In this document: one piece after another, positions 1-9,084 of the stretch
How the letters are laid out: every line of letters starts with the position of its first letter
Numbering within the stretch: the first letter of the stretch is position 1
Assembly: GCF_900005615.1 (NCBI RefSeq)
Contig: NZ_LN832562.1
Span: 248,001 to 312,000, forward strand
Direction: 5' to 3'
Origin: Paracoccus aminovorans
Lineage (GTDB): Bacteria > Pseudomonadota > Alphaproteobacteria > Rhodobacterales > Rhodobacteraceae
DNA: 64,000 nt
Notes under the pieces: generated by a model
Databases searched by the model: none
Told to the model about the DNA's origin: nothing
What the model saw: the letters and a program-made list of their open reading frames with translations, nothing else
Program-made: the position numbers and the translations under genes

Positions 1-1054
1 CGCTGCCGATCATGTGGAGCGCCGGGATCGAAAGGCACAGAAGCCCCAGGCTGCCCGCCAGCAGGAAGGGCCGGCGCCCGATCTTGTCGCTGGCGAAGCC
101 CACCACCGGCTGGACGAACAACATGCCCATCATCACCGCGATGATGATCATCACGCCGTTCTCCTCGGAATAGCCGAGGCTGCCGGACAGATAGGTCGGC
201 ATATAGGTCAGCAGCATGTAATAGGTGACGTTGGTCACCACCACCATACCGACACAGACCAGAAGCGGCTTGCGGTATTTCCGCGCGATCTCGCGCACCG
301 GAACATGCGGGTGGTCCTGCACGTCGGCCTTGTCGCCGCGCTCCATCCGCTCCAGGTGCTGGATGAAGGCCGGCGTCTCTTCGGCGGCGTGGCGCAGATA
401 AAGCCCGATCAGCCCCAGCGGTCCCGCGACCAGGAAGGGAATGCGCCAGCCCCAGTCCAGGAAGCGCGCCTCGCCCAGGATGGTCTGCAGCAGCACCACT
501 AGGCCAGCGCCCAGCACGAAGCCGGCGATGGAGCCGAAGTCCAGCCAGCTGCCCAGGAAGCCGCGCCTGCGGTCCGGGGCGTATTCGGCGACGAAGATCG
601 CCGCCCCGGTGTATTCGCCCCCGACGGAAAAGCCCTGCGCCAGCTTGCACAGCAGGAGCAGGATCGGGGCCCAGATGCCGATGGTGGCATAGGCGGGGAT
701 CACCCCGATGCAGAAGGTGCTGGCCGCCATGATGATGATCGTCAGGGACAGCACCTTCTGGCGGCCGAAGCGGTCGCCCATCACGCCGAAGAAGACGCCG
801 CCCAGCGGGCGCACCAGGAACGGCACCGAGAACGTCCCCAGCGCCGCGATGGTCTGGATCGCGGGCGATGCGTCGGGAAAGAACACCTTGCCCAGGGCAT
901 AGGCCACGAAGCCGTAGACTCCGAAGTCGAACCATTCCATCGCATTGCCAAGCGCGGCGGCGGTGACCGCCTTCCTGAGCTTCACATTGTCGATGACGCT
1001 GATGTCATGGATCAGGAGCGGATCGGCGGGTGGCGTCTGCTGGGTATCCGTCAT
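1..1054 (-). CDS. MFS transporter, MHS/ProP-like (partial, 3' end outside window)
   Basis: Inner-membrane secondary transporter of the metabolite:H+ symporter branch, whose members import proline/betaine, dicarboxylates or similar solutes. The visible part is about 351 codons and reads MTDTQQTPPADP, then GNAMEWFDFGVYGF, the typical MHS opening of TM1. It goes on through GGVFFGVMGDRFGRQ (the MFS loop 2-3 signature) and QGFSVGGEYTGAAIFVAEYAP in TM4-TM5. The second half has PVVGFASDKIGRR, the repeat of that loop. An AAGGA-type ribosome site lies about 8 nt before the chosen ATG; an overlapping ATG at 1056-1058 leads to a short frame and was not used. A betaine substrate would suit the window's other genes, but the sequence does not fix the substrate. 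Confidence 0.85.
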   Translation of the reverse strand, partial: MTDTQQTPPADPLLIHDISVIDNVKLRKAVTAAALGNAMEWFDFGVYGFVAYALGKVFFPDASPAIQTIAALGTFSVPFLVRPLGGVFFGVMGDRFGRQKVLSLTIIIMAASTFCIGVIPAYATIGIWAPILLLLCKLAQGFSVGGEYTGAAIFVAEYAPDRRRGFLGSWLDFGSIAGFVLGAGLVVLLQTILGEARFLDWGWRIPFLVAGPLGLIGLYLRHAAEETPAFIQHLERMERGDKADVQDHPHVPVREIARKYRKPLLVCVGMVVVTNVTYYMLLTYMPTYLSGSLGYSEENGVMIIIAVMMGMLFVQPVVGFASDKIGRRPFLLAGSLGLLCLSIPALHMIGS

Positions 1055-1329
1055 TCATATGTCCTTGTTCCGGCGGCCGCGGATGGTGCGGCCACTGATG
1101 AAGTGGTGCGTAAAAAATGCGGCGAGAACATGCGCGAGGCGACCGGCATGCGCAAGGCATGTCGGGCAGGTTGTGCCGTTTTTCGCGCAAGGCCGCGCGC
1201 AGAATGGATCTTTCCGCCGCGCTCGGGCCGGTCTGCCGGCGATCTGGGCGTCGCGGCCGGACGCGGCGGACCTGGGGACGCCGTGCGCCGGTCCTTCGGA
1301 CCGTAGCGGCAGCCGCGTCCTCCTGAGGG
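1055..1329. other. intergenic region, no gene recognised
   Basis: This holds the upstream region of the MFS gene and the downstream end of the immunity gene. I saw no convincing coding frame, repeat or hairpin here. Confidence 0.5.
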
Positions 1330-1737
1330 TCAGGTCACCCAGCCTTCCGCGCGGGCAATGGCCTCGACATCCGCTTTCAGCGCCTGGATGTCGAAATCGG
1401 GGATTTTCTTCGCCTCGATCAGGTCCAGCGAGCGCAGCATGCAGTCGACGACCAGCGCTTTGCGCCCGGCCTCGTCCGCCTGCCGGAACGCCTCGTTCGA
1501 GAGATGCAGGCGCAGGTCGAAGACCTTTTCCTTCCTCTTGAACTGCACCCGCTCGGGTGCGTCATGGCCGTCGAAATCGGCAGGAAGCATGCCGAACAGA
1601 AGGAACCATTTCTTCAATCCGGGACCGTAATCCCGCTCGCCCAGCCGGTCCTTCAGAACCCGGTTCATGGGCATGTAGATCTCGTTGAGTTGGCGGCCGA
1701 GCTTGCCGTGCCCGACGCTGGTGAAGAATATGTCCAT
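1330..1737 (-). CDS. probable immunity protein to the Rhs toxin
   Basis: A 135-residue acidic cytosolic protein beginning MDIFFTSVGHGK and ending ARAEGWVT. It has no signal peptide or membrane segment. It starts one base after the stop codon of the rhs gene, the usual place for the cognate immunity gene of an Rhs toxin, and the spacing suggests translational coupling. From memory the pattern (MDIFF start, KDRLGERDYG, RKEKVFDLRL) resembles the Imm44 group of polymorphic-toxin immunity proteins; that assignment is unverified. Its expected role is to bind and block the C-terminal nuclease of the neighbouring Rhs protein. Confidence 0.75.
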   Translation of the reverse strand: MDIFFTSVGHGKLGRQLNEIYMPMNRVLKDRLGERDYGPGLKKWFLLFGMLPADFDGHDAPERVQFKRKEKVFDLRLHLSNEAFRQADEAGRKALVVDCMLRSLDLIEAKKIPDFDIQALKADVEAIARAEGWVT

Positions 1738-1738
1738 T

Positions 1739-4700
1739 TCAGTAGTCACACAGGTTGAGGCGGGGCCGGAAGCCGTGCCGGTTCTTGTACTGGACGATGC
1801 GCTCGTGTTGCCATTGGTGCATCTGCTGCTTGGTGCCCTTCTTGACCGGATCCATATAGACGTTGTGCTTGTCGTAATAGCTCTGGCTGTATCGGCGGAA
1901 GGGGTTCCGCTCGGTCGTCTCGCCGAACTTGACCGGCTGATGCGTGTCGCGGTCCCGCAGGATGTAGCCATAGGCCGGTTTCGTCGTCGCGTGGCTGTTG
2001 CCATGGGTCCCGTCCGAGACCGGATTGTTCGTCCGCCATTCCCGCGTCTTGCGATAATTCGCCCGCATCTGCGCCGGCGACCAGCCGCGCCCGCTGTTCC
2101 GGCGCTGGTAGTCGTTCCAGTCGTCGGGGTCCAGCCCCAGCGGGTCGGTCCATGACAGCGGATTCGGCGCATAAAGCGCCAGCTTCTCGCCGCCCAGCAG
2201 GCGGATCGGGTCCTGGTTGACGAAGCCGCCGATGTCGGGGTCGTAGTGGCGGTGTCGGTTGTAGTGCAGCCCGGTCTCGACGTCGTGATACTGGCCCGGA
2301 AAGCGCAGGTTGTTCTCGACCCGCTCGATCACCGGCCGGTCGATGCCGCCCCAGGCCTTCAGCGCCACCTGCCAGACCAGTTCGCCCTTTTCGTTCGAGA
2401 TTTCCTGCGGCGTGCCCAGGTGATCCAGCCAATAGACCAGCACCTCGCCTTCCTGCGCCGGATCGTGGCGCCGGATCTGGGCCAGGGGACGGAAACTGGC
2501 GGGCTCGTGGACATAGACGACGGCCAGGGGGTCGCGGGCGCCCTGCGCGTCGCCCTTGCCCTCGGCCAGCAGCACCATGTCGTCCCACAGGAACCAGGTC
2601 GTCTCGTCGCGGACATGTTCGGCGATGGCGTCGCCGCCGGGGTCGTTGGCGGCGCGCAGGATCTCGCGATGCCGTTTCCAGACCCGGCGGCCCAGGGCGT
2701 CATAGCGGAATTCGGTGCTGCGGCTGGTCCGGCCCCGGTCCTCGTGCACGGCGACCAGCTGGTCCAGGTCGTCGTAACCGTAGCGGAAGACATGGCTGCC
2801 GGCATGGCCGCGGCGCAGCAGGATGCGGTTGCCGGCATCGTCGTATTCGTAATGGCAATCGCCCCGCATCAGCAGCCGGCCGCCCCGGATCGACACGTCG
2901 CGCCCGTCCGCGGAAGGCCCGGCGATATTGCCGGCGGGGTCGAAGAAAAAGGTCTCGGGCGCGGCGCCGTCGACCCGGCGCAACTGCTCGCGCGCGTCGT
3001 AGAGATAGTCGCGCGCCCCGCGCAAAAGGTCGTCGATACCGCGCACCCGGCCGTTTGCGTCATGGCGATAGGTGCGGCTGAACACCGGCCGATCCTTGCC
3101 GGCCCGCCAGGCCAGCTGCCGGCGGATGCGGCCCTGGGGATCGTATTCGGTCTGCTGGGCCAGACGCCCGGCCTCGCGCAGGGTCTCGCGCCCCATGCGG
3201 TCGCGGGCGAGCGACAGCACCTCGCGCCCGCCGAACGAGAAACGCTCGAAACTGCCGTCGCGGTCGTAGCCGAAATGCAGGATGCGGCCGTCGGGCAGGA
3301 CCGTCGCCAGCCGCTCGCCGCGGCCGGAATAGGAATGGGCCAGTTCGGCCCCGTCCTGGTTTTCGCCCAGCACCAGCCCACGCGGGTCGTGGCGGAAGGT
3401 CACGCGCCGCGCCGCGTTCAGGGCCAGGACCATGCGTCCCGCGAGATCATAGGCATATTCCGCCCAGCCGCCGTCGCCGCTGTCGCGCCGCAGCAGCCGG
3501 CCCAGGGCATCGCGCCGGAAAAGATGCCGCCGCCGGGCGTCGCGCTGGCCGATCAGATGGCCGGCCGGATCGTAGTCGTAGCGCAGCGTATGGCCGTCGA
3601 AGCCCTGTTCCAGCACCAGCTGCTCGGCCAGGTCGTATTCCAACCGATATTCCTCGCCCAGCTCGTTGAGCAGCCGGACCAGGTTCAGTTCGCTGTCGTA
3701 ATCATAGCGGAAGCTGCTGCCGTCGGGATTGTGGCGCCGGACGGGCAGGGGCAGCCCGTCGAAGTCCCAGCGCCAGGTGGTGCCGTCGGGCTCGGTCAGC
3801 CGGGCCAGCAGCCCGTCGGGGCTGTAGCCCAGCAGCCGGGCGCCGCACTCGCGCTCGATGCGGGTGACGCGGCCCAGGGCGTCATGGGCGAAGGTGGTCG
3901 CGGCCTCGTCCTCGGGCTGCTCGCGCAGCAAAAGGCCGAAGCCGTCATAGGCATAGGACACCCGGCCGCCGCGGCCGTTGCGCTCGGCCAGAAGGTGCCC
4001 GGCCTCGGACCAGGAATAGCGCGCCAGCACGCCCAGGTCGTCCTGCACCGAAAGCATCAGCCCGCGCGCGTCGCGCAGGGTGCGGATGCGATGGCCGGCC
4101 TGGTCGGTGAAACCGGTCAGATTGCCGCGGGCATCGTATTCGAACTCCATCGCCGCGCCCAGCGGGTCGGTTTCCTCGGCCAGATTCAGGAAGTTTGGGC
4201 TGCGCGGGTCGTCGCTGGCATAGGCCAGGCGGGTGGCCGCGCCCAGGGGATCGACCGCCTCGACCAGCCGCCCGAATGCGTCGAAGCGCCAGCGCGACAC
4301 CGCGCCGTTCGGATCGACGGCGGCTTCGCATTCGCCGAAACGGTTGATCGTGCAGCCGGATTCCGCCCCCAGAGGCGAGATCATGCGGGTGACGAGACCG
4401 ATCTCGTTGTAGAAATAGGTCTCGACCGCGCCCTTGCCGTTGGTGACGCGGGTTTCGCCCGGGCGATAGTCCAGCGCGCGCCAATAGATGTCGCCGTCGC
4501 CCCAGGTGCGGATGCAGCGGGCTTCGCCGCCCAGCGACGGGTCGTCCCAGGCGAAATGGAACGACAACCCGCTCTTGCGGGTCTCGCGGATCAGCAGGTG
4601 ACGGTCGTAGGCATAGGCGAAGGCCTGCCCGGCGGCATCGGTGGCGCGGATCAGGTCGCCGCTCGCGTCGTAGTCGTAACCGACCAGGGGCAGCGCCACC

Positions 4701-6013
4701 TGGCCGTCGGTCTTGCTGATGCGGGTGAAGCGGCCGGCGGCGTCGCTGTCGAACAGATAGCGGATGCCGTCGCTGCCGGTGACCTGCGCCAGATGCCCGG
4801 CGGCATCGTAATCCGCGGCGATGCGGTTGCCGTTGCCGTCGCTGATCTCGACCAGCCGCAGCCCGCCGTCTGGCCCCGGCGCGGCCAGGCGATAATGCAG
4901 CCCGTCGTCGCGGCGAATCACCCATTCCTCCGTGCCCAGCCGGGTGGCGAGCAGGCTTTCCGCCCGGTGCCAGAAGCTCTGGCCGACCTCCAGCCGGGGC
5001 AGAAGCACCAGCCGACCCTTTTCGACCCGCAGCACCTGGCAGGATTCGGCCTCGGCCAGCGCCATGTCGAAGGGATGGTGCCATTTGCGCCCCAGCGCCC
5101 CATCCTGGGTCGAGGAGGAGATCCAGCTGCGCTCCCACGCCAGGCCGACCAGGCCCGAGATCACGAAATCCGTCTCTTGCGTGACCAGCTCGCCTGTCGC
5201 CACGTCCACCGGATGGCCGGTCAGGGTGCGGCGGCCGAAAAGCCCGCCCGCGCGGGCGCCCAGCCCGCCGCCCAGCAATCCGCCCGCGGTCTCGCCGATG
5301 CGCTTGCCCAGCTCGCCGCCAAGGGCTTCGCCGATCATGCCGCCGACCGGGGCCAGGATCGCCGCGCCGACCAGCCCGCCCGCGACCTGCAGCCCGAAGG
5401 TGCCGAGCGCGCAGAGCCCGCCCGCCGCAAAGGCCGCCGCGGCGCCGAAGGTCAGCGCCACCGCCGTGCCGACGATGACCATGCCCATCGCGACATCGAC
5501 CATCCATTCCGGCACTTCGCTTTCGATCTCCAGATACTGCATCGTCTCGGCGCCGATGAAGATATTGTCGAAACCGGATTTGACCGTGCCGTCGCATTCG
5601 GATTTGTCGTCGTCGCGCACCGCCGGATAGGTGTTGATGAAGACGCTGTCGCTGCCCGTCGCCAGGAACTTGGTGCCGTGGTCCTTGCAGGCGACGGTGT
5701 CGATCACCGCCCGCGCCGCCGGGATGCGCGCGGCGCCATAGAACACGTCGGGCGAGCCGGACGAGATCGGCCCCTTCGGGTTCTTGATCGCCTCGCCGAT
5801 ATACATGCCGGCCAGCGCGCCGCCGCCGGTCGCGGCGACCGCGCCCCCGACCGCCGCCACCACCGCCAGTGCCGCGCCGCCCGTAAGCACCGTCGCCGCG
5901 ACGATGGCCGCCCCAGCCAGCAATCCGACGGCCGCCCCGACCAGGAAGCCCATGAAGGCCGAGCTGTGCTCGATCTCATGTCCGATATGGGCGGCGGCAA
6001 GGGCGGGCGGCAT
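1739..6013 (-). CDS. rhs: type VI secretion PAAR-Rhs effector with C-terminal GIY-YIG-like nuclease toxin
   Basis: A 1424-residue polymorphic toxin delivered on a VgrG spike. In order: an N-terminal prePAAR-like stretch (HIGHEIEHSSAF) and two hydrophobic Gly/Ala-rich helices (about residues 20-80); a PAAR region with SSGSPDVFYGAARIPA and GSDSVFINTYPAVR; a second hydrophobic stretch; a DUF6531-type segment with GHPVDVATGELV; then many YD repeats (about 390-1200). The Rhs core ends with RHYDPDIGGFVNQDPIRL and the autocleavage-type motif DPLGL near residue 1295. The last 130 residues are the toxin: GYILRD, VKFGETTE, RRYS, HERIV and PRLN fit the Tyr/Gly/Arg/Glu/Asn pattern of GIY-YIG (URI) nucleases. 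The nuclease call is my motif reading. Eag chaperone and VgrG lie directly upstream. Confidence 0.93.
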   Translation of the reverse strand: MPPALAAAHIGHEIEHSSAFMGFLVGAAVGLLAGAAIVAATVLTGGAALAVVAAVGGAVAATGGGALAGMYIGEAIKNPKGPISSGSPDVFYGAARIPAARAVIDTVACKDHGTKFLATGSDSVFINTYPAVRDDDKSECDGTVKSGFDNIFIGAETMQYLEIESEVPEWMVDVAMGMVIVGTAVALTFGAAAAFAAGGLCALGTFGLQVAGGLVGAAILAPVGGMIGEALGGELGKRIGETAGGLLGGGLGARAGGLFGRRTLTGHPVDVATGELVTQETDFVISGLVGLAWERSWISSSTQDGALGRKWHHPFDMALAEAESCQVLRVEKGRLVLLPRLEVGQSFWHRAESLLATRLGTEEWVIRRDDGLHYRLAAPGPDGGLRLVEISDGNGNRIAADYDAAGHLAQVTGSDGIRYLFDSDAAGRFTRISKTDGQVALPLVGYDYDASGDLIRATDAAGQAFAYAYDRHLLIRETRKSGLSFHFAWDDPSLGGEARCIRTWGDGDIYWRALDYRPGETRVTNGKGAVETYFYNEIGLVTRMISPLGAESGCTINRFGECEAAVDPNGAVSRWRFDAFGRLVEAVDPLGAATRLAYASDDPRSPNFLNLAEETDPLGAAMEFEYDARGNLTGFTDQAGHRIRTLRDARGLMLSVQDDLGVLARYSWSEAGHLLAERNGRGGRVSYAYDGFGLLLREQPEDEAATTFAHDALGRVTRIERECGARLLGYSPDGLLARLTEPDGTTWRWDFDGLPLPVRRHNPDGSSFRYDYDSELNLVRLLNELGEEYRLEYDLAEQLVLEQGFDGHTLRYDYDPAGHLIGQRDARRRHLFRRDALGRLLRRDSGDGGWAEYAYDLAGRMVLALNAARRVTFRHDPRGLVLGENQDGAELAHSYSGRGERLATVLPDGRILHFGYDRDGSFERFSFGGREVLSLARDRMGRETLREAGRLAQQTEYDPQGRIRRQLAWRAGKDRPVFSRTYRHDANGRVRGIDDLLRGARDYLYDAREQLRRVDGAAPETFFFDPAGNIAGPSADGRDVSIRGGRLLMRGDCHYEYDDAGNRILLRRGHAGSHVFRYGYDDLDQLVAVHEDRGRTSRSTEFRYDALGRRVWKRHREILRAANDPGGDAIAEHVRDETTWFLWDDMVLLAEGKGDAQGARDPLAVVYVHEPASFRPLAQIRRHDPAQEGEVLVYWLDHLGTPQEISNEKGELVWQVALKAWGGIDRPVIERVENNLRFPGQYHDVETGLHYNRHRHYDPDIGGFVNQDPIRLLGGEKLALYAPNPLSWTDPLGLDPDDWNDYQRRNSGRGWSPAQMRANYRKTREWRTNNPVSDGTHGNSHATTKPAYGYILRDRDTHQPVKFGETTERNPFRRYSQSYYDKHNVYMDPVKKGTKQQMHQWQHERIVQYKNRHGFRPRLNLCDY

Positions 6014-6016
6014 CGG

Positions 6017-6454
6017 TCAGCCGTTCCAGGAAACCGAGTTCAGCACCTGCTCGAAGACCGGCGCCAGCGCATCGAAATCCTCGCGTGCCGCCGTCGCCAC
6101 CACCGTCTGCACGCCGGGACCGGCCGGGTCGGCCTGGAAGAAGATCTGCCGCTGCTGCAGCATGACGTTCTGCGGCCGCATCCGGAACAGCAGTTCCACC
6201 GCCGGACGGCCGCCGAACATGACGTTGCGCCGGCTGACCAGGTCGAAGTTCTTGACCTGGCCCATCAGCTCTTTCAGCTGCCGGTTCACGAACTTGTCCA
6301 GATCCTCGCCGCGCTGCAGTTCTCCCTTGGAGCACAACAGGTTGGGAAGGACCTTGTAGCCGGGCTGCGGCGGCGCCACCCAGGTGATCATGCTGCGGTC
6401 GGCCCAACCGTCGGGCACGGTCAGGTTGAAATGCTCGGTGCGGCAAATGGACAT
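6017..6454 (-). CDS. Eag-type T6SS effector chaperone (DcrB/DUF1795)
   Basis: A 145-residue DcrB/DUF1795-fold protein (MSICRTEHFNLTVPDGWADR at the start, VFEQVLNSVSWNG at the end). Members beside Rhs genes are Eag chaperones that shield the hydrophobic N-terminal helices of PAAR-Rhs effectors and help load them on VgrG. The position fits exactly: it lies between vgrG and rhs on the same strand, 3 nt before the rhs start. The rhs product carries the hydrophobic helices such a chaperone would bind. Confidence 0.88.
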   Translation of the reverse strand: MSICRTEHFNLTVPDGWADRSMITWVAPPQPGYKVLPNLLCSKGELQRGEDLDKFVNRQLKELMGQVKNFDLVSRRNVMFGGRPAVELLFRMRPQNVMLQQRQIFFQADPAGPGVQTVVATAAREDFDALAPVFEQVLNSVSWNG

Positions 6455-6468
6455 CTCGGCTCCCGGGG

Positions 6469-8538
6469 TCAGTCGGAGGACAGCGCGCCGGTGTCGGGCG
6501 CGGTTTCGCGGGGGTTGATATAGGTCTCGGCTCCCTCGATGATCAGCTGGCCGCCGCCGATCTGGATGAAGTTCGAGGCATCGGCCTTGAGCAGGATGCT
6601 GGGCGCCTCGATCACCACGCTGGTCGCGGCCTTGATGGCGATGCCGCCGGTCTTGGAGACGGTGACGATATCCTGGTTGACGGTGGTATATTGCCCCGCC
6701 GCCAGCACGCTGACCCGGCGCGCGCCGGTGCTGACGGTGGTGCTTTGTTCGCCCTGTTCCACGGTGGTGCTGTCGTCGCCGGTCACTTTCAGGGTCCGGG
6801 TGCTCTTCACGGTTTCCGAGCGGTTGCCGGTGATCTCCAGCGCCATGTCGCCGGTGACGCTTTCGGTATGGTTGCCGCCCACGCTGAGCGTCTTGTCGGC
6901 GGTGATGGTCTCGGAATGATTGTTGCCGACGCTGATCGACTTGTCGTTGCCGATGGATTCCGACTGGTCGTTGCCGACGGATTTCGAGCGGTTGTTGCCG
7001 ATGCTCTGGTTCTGGTCGTTCAGGATCTGGACGCGGTGGTCCTTCTGCCCATGCATGAAGATCTCTTCCTGCCCGGCTTGATCCTCGAAGCTGAGCTCGT
7101 TGAAACCGGCGCCCTGATGGGTGTTCGAGCGCATCACCATCTTGGTCTTGTTCTCCGGCAGCGGGTAGGGCGCCGCGTTCCTGCCGTTGAACACATTCCC
7201 CGTCACCAGGGGCTTATCGGGATCGCCCTCGAGGAACTCGACGACGACCTCCATGCCGATCCTGGGGATCACCATGCCGCCCCAGCCGGCGCCGGCCCAG
7301 TTCTGCGACACCCGGCAGCGCATCGAATGCGCCCCCGACAGGTCCCAGTGGAACCGCACCAGGATGCGGCCGAACGCGTCGCAGTCGATCTCGCCCTCGC
7401 CCACCACCATCGCCGTCTGCGGCCCGTGCACCACCGGCACCGCCGTCCGCCGCGGCGGCACCATCGGCGCCGTGTCCGGCATCAAGGCGTAGGACCCGGT
7501 AAACGCATAGCCGTCGCTGCCCTGGCCGCCGGAGCCATAAGCCTCGCTGACGAAATGATGCGAGGCCGAGAGGCACAGATAGGTCTCGCCCGTCCCCGGC
7601 ACCGGATCGCCCGACAGCGTCACCCGACGCCCCGCCCGCAAGCTGGCGCAGTCGCCCACCGCGCGGTTCCTGCGATCCGCGCCGCGCTCCTGCGACGTCC
7701 GCAACCCCGCCACCAGCTTTCCCACATCCTGCGCGAGGTAATCTCCAGGATAATCAAAGCTCTCGATCTGCCCCTGCGCATGGGCGGCGTCGCCCAAGCG
7801 GTCGGCCTCCATCGCCGCGTCGGGGGTCTTGAAATTGTAGTCGGTCAGCCGGATGGCGCCGGTGGTCAGGTTGCGTTCGGGCGCCCAGTCCCAGAAATGC
7901 TCGCCCTCCGCCTGGTGATGGCCGTCGTAGGACTTGTAGGGCCGGGCGCCGATGGTCTCATGCGCCAGCACGTCGTCGGTCAGCACCAGCGTGTGGCTGC
8001 CGGGCGCGTGGCGGAAATGGAAGCTGATGCCCGCCCGCTCCATCTGCCGGCGGGCGAAATCGAGGTCGGATTCGCGGTATTGCACGGTGTATTCGAGGGT
8101 CGGGTAGTCCTGCGACAGCTGGAACTCGACCGCCGGATCGCCGAGCTGGGCATAGTCGGCGAGCAGTTCGGTCAGGATCTGGATGACGGTTTTGTCGTGG
8201 AAGATCCGCTGGTTGCGCCGGCGGGAGGCGAGCCAGAACCAGGGCCGCAGGGTCAGGTCGTAGCGGTGGCCGTTCTCGCCCACGCCGGCCCAGCGGGCTT
8301 GCGTGACGATGCCGTCGAAGGGCTGGGGGCCGTCGCGGGTCTCGATCTCGACGGTGGCATGGGTGCCGACGAGCGCGTCGAAGTCGAGGTCTGGGCGGGT
8401 GGCGAGCGCCTCGACGCGGTATTCGAAGAGGTCGTTCAGGTGATCGCTGCCGTCGAAGCGCAGCAGCGCCAGGGTATTGGCACCGAGGGCGGTGGTGAGG
8501 CGCCCGAGACGCTCGGACTGGCGCAGGGGGGCGTTCAT
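6469..8538 (-). CDS. vgrG: type VI secretion tip protein VgrG
   Basis: A 689-residue trimeric spike protein. The N-terminal gp27-like part starts MNAPLRQSERLGRLTTALG and contains YTVQYRESDLDFARRQMERA, the classic VgrG signature. The gp5-like OB part has GDPDKPLVTGNVFNGRN, followed by the NKTKMVMRSNTHQG and NELSFEDQAGQEEIF motifs. The C-terminal beta-helix is a run of repeated short units (IGNN/VGND/ITAD). The frame stays open far upstream, but the start is fixed by an AAGGAGATCG ribosome site just before the ATG. It heads a vgrG-eag-rhs-immunity unit. No core T6SS genes are in the window, so this is an orphan effector island. Confidence 0.95.
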   Translation of the reverse strand: MNAPLRQSERLGRLTTALGANTLALLRFDGSDHLNDLFEYRVEALATRPDLDFDALVGTHATVEIETRDGPQPFDGIVTQARWAGVGENGHRYDLTLRPWFWLASRRRNQRIFHDKTVIQILTELLADYAQLGDPAVEFQLSQDYPTLEYTVQYRESDLDFARRQMERAGISFHFRHAPGSHTLVLTDDVLAHETIGARPYKSYDGHHQAEGEHFWDWAPERNLTTGAIRLTDYNFKTPDAAMEADRLGDAAHAQGQIESFDYPGDYLAQDVGKLVAGLRTSQERGADRRNRAVGDCASLRAGRRVTLSGDPVPGTGETYLCLSASHHFVSEAYGSGGQGSDGYAFTGSYALMPDTAPMVPPRRTAVPVVHGPQTAMVVGEGEIDCDAFGRILVRFHWDLSGAHSMRCRVSQNWAGAGWGGMVIPRIGMEVVVEFLEGDPDKPLVTGNVFNGRNAAPYPLPENKTKMVMRSNTHQGAGFNELSFEDQAGQEEIFMHGQKDHRVQILNDQNQSIGNNRSKSVGNDQSESIGNDKSISVGNNHSETITADKTLSVGGNHTESVTGDMALEITGNRSETVKSTRTLKVTGDDSTTVEQGEQSTTVSTGARRVSVLAAGQYTTVNQDIVTVSKTGGIAIKAATSVVIEAPSILLKADASNFIQIGGGQLIIEGAETYINPRETAPDTGALSSD

Positions 8539-9084
8539 CGCGATCTCCTTCCTTTGTCCGGGCAGGTCCGATCCCGGTCGTAATGATGCCGTTCCACTGT
8601 CGGTTGTCCACCTGCTGCGAAGCAATTGCGCAGCTTCTCGCTTAATCCGGGACCAGGCTGCCCGAAATGGGGCGTCCAAGGGACAGTCTGCGACGATCGA
8701 ACCGGAATTGCAAACCCGGCCCGCCGAAGGCCGACAGGCCCGGCCAAAACGGCGCGCGATGGGTTGCAGCCGTTCGGCGTGACGGTGGGGAGCGGACTGA
8801 CAGGCTGCTTGAAGGCTTGGAGAGGATGTCGTGGAGGAAATGGTCCCGGATTTGCTGAAGATCGATCCCTGGAAATGGGTCTGCCCAGCCGCATTGGCGC
8901 GGACTTTCCGATCTCCGACCAAGTCTTTTCCGTCCCACGGCTCTGCCCCGAAACCAGGTCGCGTGCCGGTTATGCACGCGCTGCACGAACCGACCCAAGG
9001 CGGCAGCTGACGCTGGGCACCGTGATCGGGACCCCGCGAGGCGGCTGGCGGCAGCTGTCGCGCGAACCGGCACGCCATCGGTTC
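8539..9084. other. non-coding debris between vgrG and IS remnants
   Basis: No intact gene is supported here. The stretch contains what looks like a copy of the MITE-like repeat (see 8806-8960), and probably degraded 5' sequence of the IS5-type element that follows. Open frames through it lack family resemblance. Confidence 0.5.
8806..8960 (-). repeat. possible degenerate MITE-like repeat, copy C
   Basis: The left end reads GACAGGCTGCTTGAAGG, close to the inverted-repeat end GACAGGCTGCTAAAAAG of the copy at 46999-47138. Inner blocks GAGAGG..TCGT and TTGCTGAAGATC also line up with GAGAGG..TCGT and CGGCTGAAGAAC of that copy. The right end is not clear, so the end coordinate is approximate. Confidence 0.4.

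Noticed and set aside
2246..6523. Plus-strand open frame of 1425 codons opposite rhs
   Set aside because: It mirrors the rhs gene codon for codon in a GC-rich sequence, has low-complexity composition and no domain. It is an antisense artefact of codon bias.
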